Origin: Cristatella mucedo
Lineage: Eukaryota > Bryozoa > Phylactolaemata > Cristatellidae
Length of the DNA: 64,000 bases
Direction of reading: 5' to 3'
Assembly: GCA_009760855.2 (NCBI GenBank)
Contig: WPIO01000131.1
Location: 838,501-902,500, forward strand
Part shown: positions 58,371 through 64,000 of the stretch, in pieces
Numbering within the stretch: the first letter of the stretch is position 1
How the letters are laid out: each line of letters opens with the position of its first letter
Notes under the pieces: model-generated
What the model saw: only the letters and a program-made list of their open reading frames with translations
Databases searched by the model: none
Told to the model about the DNA's origin: nothing
Made by a program: the position numbers and the translations under genes

Positions 58371-58787
58371 ATTCGCAATAGAGAAATTGCATGGAGGTGC
58401 CAATGATATTGATCACAATTATCAGTATTGAAGCCCTGGAGATTGCGTTTATTTCCGGCTGAAATCTACACTCGTCGCTAGCCATTAAGCAAGATTCTAA
58501 GGGTGCCATTTCGCGATGCGGGAAGCTAAAATGCTGCGAGTAAAACTACGACTTCGCGTCTGCTACTAGTAAGTCAACCACTGGAGCTAAATATGCATTG
58601 CTAGGTAAAAATGATAATTTTCATCGCAAAAAAGAAAGCAACTGTTCTTTCCATTATAAAAATGCTGCCAACGTATTTGGAAACTTGGTTCCATGATATC
58701 AGGCACTTTATCATCGCTTTCAAATCTTTGAAGTCGATTATGATTCAGCCATGTAATAGCAAAAATTAAGGACTCCTTAACCACTGG

Positions 58788-59132
58788 AACTTCCTCCCGA
58801 CCTGCGTCAGAACATCCCCTGACCTGACCACATTTAAACAGAACTTAAAAACACACCTATTTAGGACAGCATTTAGTGGGTCCCTGTGATTCATCCTTCA
58901 CGTGCTTATGCGTGCTGACACTGTGCATGCTGCCACTAACCAAATTTGCATGCTGACCCTGTGCATGTCACCCCTAACCATGTTATTCATTTTGTTTGTT
59001 TATCAAGCGTGATATTACTCACCATTCAATATTGCATTTCCCTGTGCAGCAAATGTAAAGGGCCTAGAGAGAGAGAGATCGAGTTCTCTGAGGGCGCTTT
59101 ATCAAGTGCATTATTATTATTATTACTATCGT
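58788..59132 (+). mobile_element. LINE family 1, 3' end
   Basis: Last coding residues, 3' UTR and (ATT)n tail, truncated 5'. It inserted exactly at the 5' edge of unit C. Confidence 0.88.
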
Positions 59133-59700
59133 TTAGTTCTGGAAATTGGCCAAAATACAGAATCGAATGCCTGTAAGGAAAGCATTCCGTTTATCTACAG
59201 GGGCTGCAACGGATTCCAATCTATAAATGACAAATACAGCTGGGTATCGTCAGCATTGAATTGATAGCAGATCCTGTATACCCGAATCACTTTTCTGAGA
59301 GGCTCGGGTGGAGCACGGAGAATAGCAATGGACGGACAATGGACGGACACTTTAGACCTCAGGCGACCGATCTGCTGGATGAGTCGTGACCACCACACGA
59401 CATGGATTAAACGCGATTTGATAAAAACGATTCGAACTAAGCTAGTGCCTCGCCTGCCAGAGCGTCTACTAGTTGCTCTCAATCTTTCTTGCAAGATACC
59501 ATGATCAAAGGGGTCAAGCCCAGCTGACAGGTGGAACAGGATTAGGTCAGTTATATTAACGCCATCTTTGCTGCTTAGAACGTTGTGGGTAACACGGAAG
59601 TGAGCAGTTTCAATGGAGTGGTGTCGCTTGAATTCAGACTGAAATTTTCCATTATTTAATTCATGTCTATGTATTACACAAGCTTCACTGCGACAATATT
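59133..59700 (-). mobile_element. LINE reverse transcriptase fragment (family 2-like)
   Basis: The minus strand holds the catalytic box as FNADDTQLYLSF (Tyr replaced by Asn) near 59240. The upstream RT coding (GILQ, ERLRATSRRSGRRG region) is frame-broken. It has no 3' end. Confidence 0.7.
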
Positions 59701-59999
59701 TTCAAGAATTTTTGATGAAGAAAGAAAAAGGAGAACTGGGCGAGATTTTGCTATGACCTCTTGATTTAATCAAGGTTTTTTAAGTAAACTGCAAGTTTTA
59801 CGCTCAAGCCGTTCATCATTATATATAATATTTAGCACGCTTTCCCATACTTGAATTACTTACCATGTACTAGTTATGTTTACGAAATGCCTTGGACGGG
59901 GGTTTTGAGCTTTTTGGATTGCTAAAGTTAAAATGGATTGTGCTTTCGCTATTGTGCGAAAATGCATTTCTGACACTTGTGAACGCTGGTTCGTTGCGC
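59701..59999. other. Unassigned stretch
   Basis: Nothing recognised. Confidence 0.4.
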
Positions 60000-60145
60000 C
60001 GAGCTGGTTGGTCTTGTGGTTAAGGTGCTTGCCTTGAACAAAGTCTGGCTGAGGTCGTGGGCTCGAGCCCCAAGGCATATGTAAAGTGCCTGAATAGAGA
60101 TTAAGTTCTCTCGGGGTGCTATAAAAATGAATTATATTTATAACT
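60000..60145 (+). mobile_element. tRNA-derived SINE family 1
   Basis: A full-looking copy: gagctggttggtcttgtggt, gtcgtgggctcgagcccc, then gtgcctgaatagagattaag and the aatgaattatatttata tail. Confidence 0.8.
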
Positions 60146-60471
60146 TTCTATTGCTTATGATTTTTAGAGTGACTCCTGCGTATTTGCTATTTGCGTATTT
60201 GCATTTTCTGCGTGATTTTTTCTATGTGAGACGTTTAGTCTTTACCTGGCTAGTGAATACACAGGTGAGGTTAAATACGTTGCTTGCTCAAGATTATTAA
60301 TGCTCAGTTAATATGTAGAACTTTGGCCATCGGTAAATTAACTCATGGTTATTACTGCATGCTTTATTTACCAATTGAGCTTTACTAAATTGTGAATAAA
60401 GAGCCAGGGTGGGTCTCATTAATATGAAGGCCATTCTAAAATTGTTTGCGGATAAAGGTGACACAAACTAA
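60146..60471. other. Unassigned stretch
   Basis: AT-rich, without supportable features. Confidence 0.4.
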
Positions 60472-61440
60472 TAATAATAATAATAATACACTTGATAGAG
60501 CGCCTTCAGAGAACCCAATCTATTTCTAGGCACTTTACATTTGTTGAAAAAGAAACACAATCGAATGGTGAGTGGTATCATGCTTGATAAACAACATGAA
60601 AAACATGGTTAGGGGTGACATGCACAGGGTCAGCATGCAAATGTGGTTAGTGGCAGCATGCACAGTGTCAGCACGCATAAGCACATAAAGAACGAATCAC
60701 ATGGACCCACTAAATGCTGTCCTAAATAAGTGTGTTTTTAAGTTATTTTTAAATGTGGTCAAAGCAGGCAATGTTGTGACGCAAGTCGGGAGTGAGTTCC
60801 AGGGTTTCGGAGCATACGAACTAAATGCAGGGTCTCCAAAGAATTTGAGGTTTTTCGAGGTATTGGTAAACAGTTAGATTCCAAAAAAGTGGGTGGTACG
60901 ATGCTCGGCCTGGTGGTGGAGTAGATCTGATAGATAGGCTGGATCCAAAGAATGAAGGGAACTAAAAGTGAGCAACCAAATCTTGAAGTCGATCTGTTGC
61001 TTGGCTCGGAGCCAGTGCAGGTCGGCGAGAATTAGTGTGATGCAATAACTGCGACGCTCACGAGAGACTAGCCTGGCTGCAGAGTTTTGCACCAGTTGTA
61101 ATCGCCTGCTTGCACATGCCGGTAGGCCAGCAAGCAGTGAGTTACAGAAGTCAAGACGGGATGTCACAAATGCATGGGCCAACTTAGATACGGCATCCTT
61201 GTCTAAGCAAGTCCGAATTTTAGCAATGTTATGTCGCTGGAAGTAGGCAGACTTTAATGTGGAGCTGATGTGGTCGTCTGAAGAAATGTGACTTTGAAAC
61301 ATGGCACCTAGATTTCGTGCAGAATCAACAGGAGATATGCTGGCACAGCCGATTTTGAGCATAAGCCTTTCCAATATCTGAATCATGCTTGGTTTCCCGT
61401 AACTAGTAAGTTAGTTCTATCATCATTCAATTAAAGAAAA
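60472..61440 (-). mobile_element. LINE family 1, 3' third of ORF2 and UTR
   Basis: The (ATA)n tail is followed by the 3' UTR and a 170-codon open frame (61386-60874) reading [40 protein letters not shown] and [16 protein letters not shown]. It is one of the better-preserved family 1 copies and is truncated just downstream of the RT catalytic core. Confidence 0.88.
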
Positions 61441-61800
61441 CTTGTAACTTAGATTCTATAACAATAGTTTTTAGAAAAGGCCTGCTTAAAGAAGATTGGA
61501 GTGATACATTTCGAATGGCTTACAGTGATCCACTACGCAGGTTAGGCGTTTCTGAAAATTCTAGAATACTGTAAGTGTCCAGAGAGAAATTTCGTTCATT
61601 TTGAACGCTATTACCATTATAATTAATACAAATATTACGGTAGAGATGGCGATGGGTGCTGTGTGGGAAGGTGCCCATTCTGTTGAGAGGGTGGTCTCGG
61701 TGTGGCTGGGAGCCGAAAAGGGAAAGCGTTTGTATATGATTCCTGCCCATCATACTAATCGTAGGAATCATCAGTAAGACATTCTCACTGCACCCTAACA
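61441..61800. other. Unassigned stretch
   Basis: A minus-strand ORF (61840-61520) of 106 codons starts within LINE 3' sequence and shows no known motif. Nothing else was found. Confidence 0.35.
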
Positions 61801-62955
61801 TAACTGCATCTATTTCTAGGCACTTTTCATATGCTGCCAAGGAAGCATGTCACGTGGTTAGCGATAATAAGGAGCCACCCATCACCCAGAGCACAGAAAG
61901 CACGAGTCACAGGCAAGACAAAGGAATTCGGTGAGATTTATTTACAGGTGGATTTGTAGTTTCTCATTAATGCCTTAAATTCAGGAGATGTCACAAAGTT
62001 AATCAGGAAAGATTTCCAGACTTTCGAAGCGTACCAACTGAAGGTAAGATCTCCAAAGGATTTGAGGTTGGTTCAAGGTAGAGGTGAAGGCCAGGAGTCA
62101 CGAGATCAGTGGGCGGTACGATGAGGCGCAAGTACGGCGAGTCGCCAGAGTGGGTGGTGCAATGCGAAGCCTGAAGCTTTTAAAGTATTCGGATAGGTAG
62201 GCAGGGGTTAGAAAATGAAGAGACCTAAAATTGTGTGACATAAAAATGAAGTCGCTACGCTACTTCATTGGGAGCCACTACAGGTCGGCCAGCAGTGGCA
62301 GCTGCAACGCTCACGGCAGACAAGCCTGGATGTAGAGTTTTTCACGCACTGCAGGCATCTTATTACGCAGGCAGGGGGAAATAATACGAGTAATACCAAA
62401 TAATATATAGGAATAGTAATACGTAATAAATAGTAATAAAATTAATATGAAGTTACATGGTCTAGTCGGGATATTACTAGTGCATGAACCAGCTTGGCTG
62501 TGGTATCCTTATGAAACTAGGTTCAAGCTTTTGTCGTGCTAATTCGAAGTTTTTGTAGTGTCAACCGAAATTATGCTGCCACGTCTGTGAAGCTGATGCA
62601 AGAATTTTGTGAACCGTCACTTAGGAACACGATACCAATTTTGCAGACAGTACCCAGCTACTGGAAATATACCGGCCGAGCCCATTCTGAAGGTTTGGTG
62701 TTGCAATTTTTAAGTACTACCAGTCTTGCCCGTTAATTCTTTGCTGTCATACAATTACAAAAGTTAGCAATGCATGCTGCAAGGGAGTTAAGAGAGTTCG
62801 AAAATAAATGGAGAGATCAAAGTACCGGTGAACCTGTGTTTCATTAGTATAGAAGTGTAAGTCGTTAGTGCCCCTGGCTATTAAATGGGTAAGAGGGTAA
62901 GTAAGAAATGAAGAAAGGAGTAGACCGAGCACTGATCCCATCGGTACACATTACA
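61801..62955 (-). mobile_element. Old LINE (family 3)
   Basis: A diverged family 1-like 3' UTR (tctatttctaggcacttttc) and ORF2 C-terminal region, with a TAATA-rich insertion at about 62380-62450. Further 5', remnants of the RT (FYTNETQVHRYF, a decayed YADDTQ box) occur near 62830. Confidence 0.65.
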
Positions 62956-63350
62956 TTGAACAATATTAATAATAATTTTAATACATTTGCATTGCAACCT
63001 CATAGAACTTAATCTCTTTATAGGAAATGAAAATTTGCTGTAACGGAAGCACGACCATACGGCTAGTGGTAGCACCTACAGTGTTGGTTAGTGGTAAATC
63101 GCACAGTCTGAGCACATATAAGCACACAAAGGACCATTAAAAATCACCAACAAATACTGCGAGGAAATAATCCAGTTTTAGCTTCTTTTTAAGTCTCGTC
63201 AAGTCAGGGGACCAAGATACAGAGAAGATATATGGGTGCGGAGTAGGGCACACTATTCTGACTGAATGAGATCTGCATGTTTTTAGGTGCCCAGCATTGG
63301 GTTATACTAGAAGTAGGGAGCACACAATCTTAAGAGAATAGTTCAGCCAG
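62956..63350 (-). mobile_element. Old LINE (family 3), second 3' end
   Basis: The sequence ttgaacaatattaataataa is followed by a diverged 3' UTR (gaacttaatctctttatagg, aggaccattaaaaatcacc). Confidence 0.55.
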
Positions 63351-63736
63351 TGTCAAGACACTCCGGATGACATTTTCTACCGATAGCGACGCTCTGAAAG
63401 CTCCAATTAAGATAAGGCCTACATCATTGCAGTGAGATTCCAGTGATGCCAGGCGAGACGAGATGCATTAAAGAATTCGCTGGAGCTCCGTGGTAGCAAA
63501 ACCTGCCGAGAGATCCAGCAGAGCCTACTTAAGACTCTGCTTAAGTCAGAATTCCTTAGAGAGTCACATTCATTACACACTCGCAACGGTGCTCTCTCAG
63601 TACATTATTGGCTCTAAAACCACACAGAAACTAAGGCTTGTAGCTTTGTGATGAGCGTTTAGCTGGTTTTCCAAAAATAATTAAAGTGTCTTTGATGGAA
63701 ACGGCAGTAGAGAGACGTAGAGTTAGTTACTTAAGA
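63351..63736 (-). mobile_element. LINE RT segment, inverted piece
   Basis: The minus strand matches the family 1 RT region around FQSGFRA and the LDLSAAF motif (ctggatctctcggcaggttt), heavily mutated. Confidence 0.6.
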
Positions 63737-63737
63737 T

Positions 63738-64000
63738 CTTCTGGTCTAATCTTGACTTCCAAAGTGACCTTTCATTTGACGACCACATCAGCTCCAGAGT
63801 CACGCCTGCCTACTTTCAGCTACATAAAATTGCTCAAATTTGGGCTTGTTTGGATAGGTATACCACATCTAAGTTGATCCAAGCATGTGTGACATCCCGT
63901 CTTGACTTCTGTAACTCACTGCTTGCTGGCCTACCGGCCTGTGCAATGAGGCCCTTACAGCTGGTGCAAAACTCTGCAGCTAGGCTTATCGGTCGTGAGA
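63738..64000 (+). mobile_element. LINE family 1, ORF2 thumb region, runs off the window
   Basis: The open plus-strand frame reads [39 protein letters not shown] and [13 protein letters not shown], continuing past the window end. It directly abuts the inverted RT piece to its left. Confidence 0.85.

Larger units (their letters stand above)
50919..58785 (-). repeat. Lectin segmental-duplication unit, copy C (inverted)
   Basis: The minus strand aligns with A 7250-8800, 9793-12650 and 13290-13850, with insertions. A deletion of about 1 kb (A 8805-9793) removes the promoter, and an AT-rich block sits there instead (56528-56760). The copy ends next to a LINE tail at 58788. Confidence 0.75.

Overview
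The window is animal (metazoan) nuclear DNA and is made mostly of repeats. It shows GT-AG style introns, a secreted C-type lectin gene, non-LTR retrotransposons of CR1/L2 type, tRNA-derived SINEs and hAT DNA transposons. There are no bacterial operons, no rRNA genes and no CRISPR array. The repeat types fit an invertebrate, probably aquatic, but the sequence alone does not fix the phylum.

The backbone is one segmental-duplication unit of roughly 11 kb that carries a small four-exon C-type lectin-domain (CTLD) gene. I trace it in these pieces: D (minus strand, 1-2712), A (plus, about 6480-17335), a fragment F (minus, 17600-17745), B (plus, 28030-43490), E (plus, internally deleted, 43861-47070), G (plus, 5' part only, 47075-48207) and C (minus, 50919-58785). 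Only copy A keeps a TATA box, signal-peptide exon, acidic exon and both CTLD exons with usable splice sites (joined protein 193 residues). B has lost exons 1-2 and has two in-frame stops. C keeps good exons 1-2 but has broken exons 3-4 and no promoter region. D keeps only a damaged last exon. E and G carry no lectin exon.

Mobile elements fill and separate these copies. LINE family 1 has an (ATT)n tail, LINE family 2 has an (ACAT)n or (ATGTA)n tail, and an older relative is called family 3 here. All copies are 5'-truncated, and several are nested (family 2 inside family 1 at 4396-5260 and 41578-42060; family 2 inside a hAT at 27587-27864). Three hAT elements carry broken transposases of the BED zinc finger/GTF2IRD2/SCAND3 type (2713-3793, 25466-28029, 48208-50918). 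Two SINE families occur. SINE1 ends in the same 3' sequence as LINE family 1, suggesting that this LINE mobilises it.

Layout: 1-3.8 kb unit D and hAT1; 3.8-6.3 kb nested LINEs; 6.5-17.3 kb unit A with the intact lectin gene and a long CA microsatellite; 17.3-25.5 kb mixed repeats and single-copy DNA with unidentified ORFs; 25.5-28.0 kb hAT2; 28-43.5 kb unit B loaded with insertions; 43.5-48.2 kb units E and G with LINEs in alternating orientation; 48.2-50.9 kb hAT3 at the junction of oppositely oriented units; 50.9-58.8 kb unit C; 58.8-64 kb LINE and SINE debris. Apart from lectin gene A I see no confident host protein-coding gene. All boundaries and alignments were made by eye and may be off by some tens of bases.
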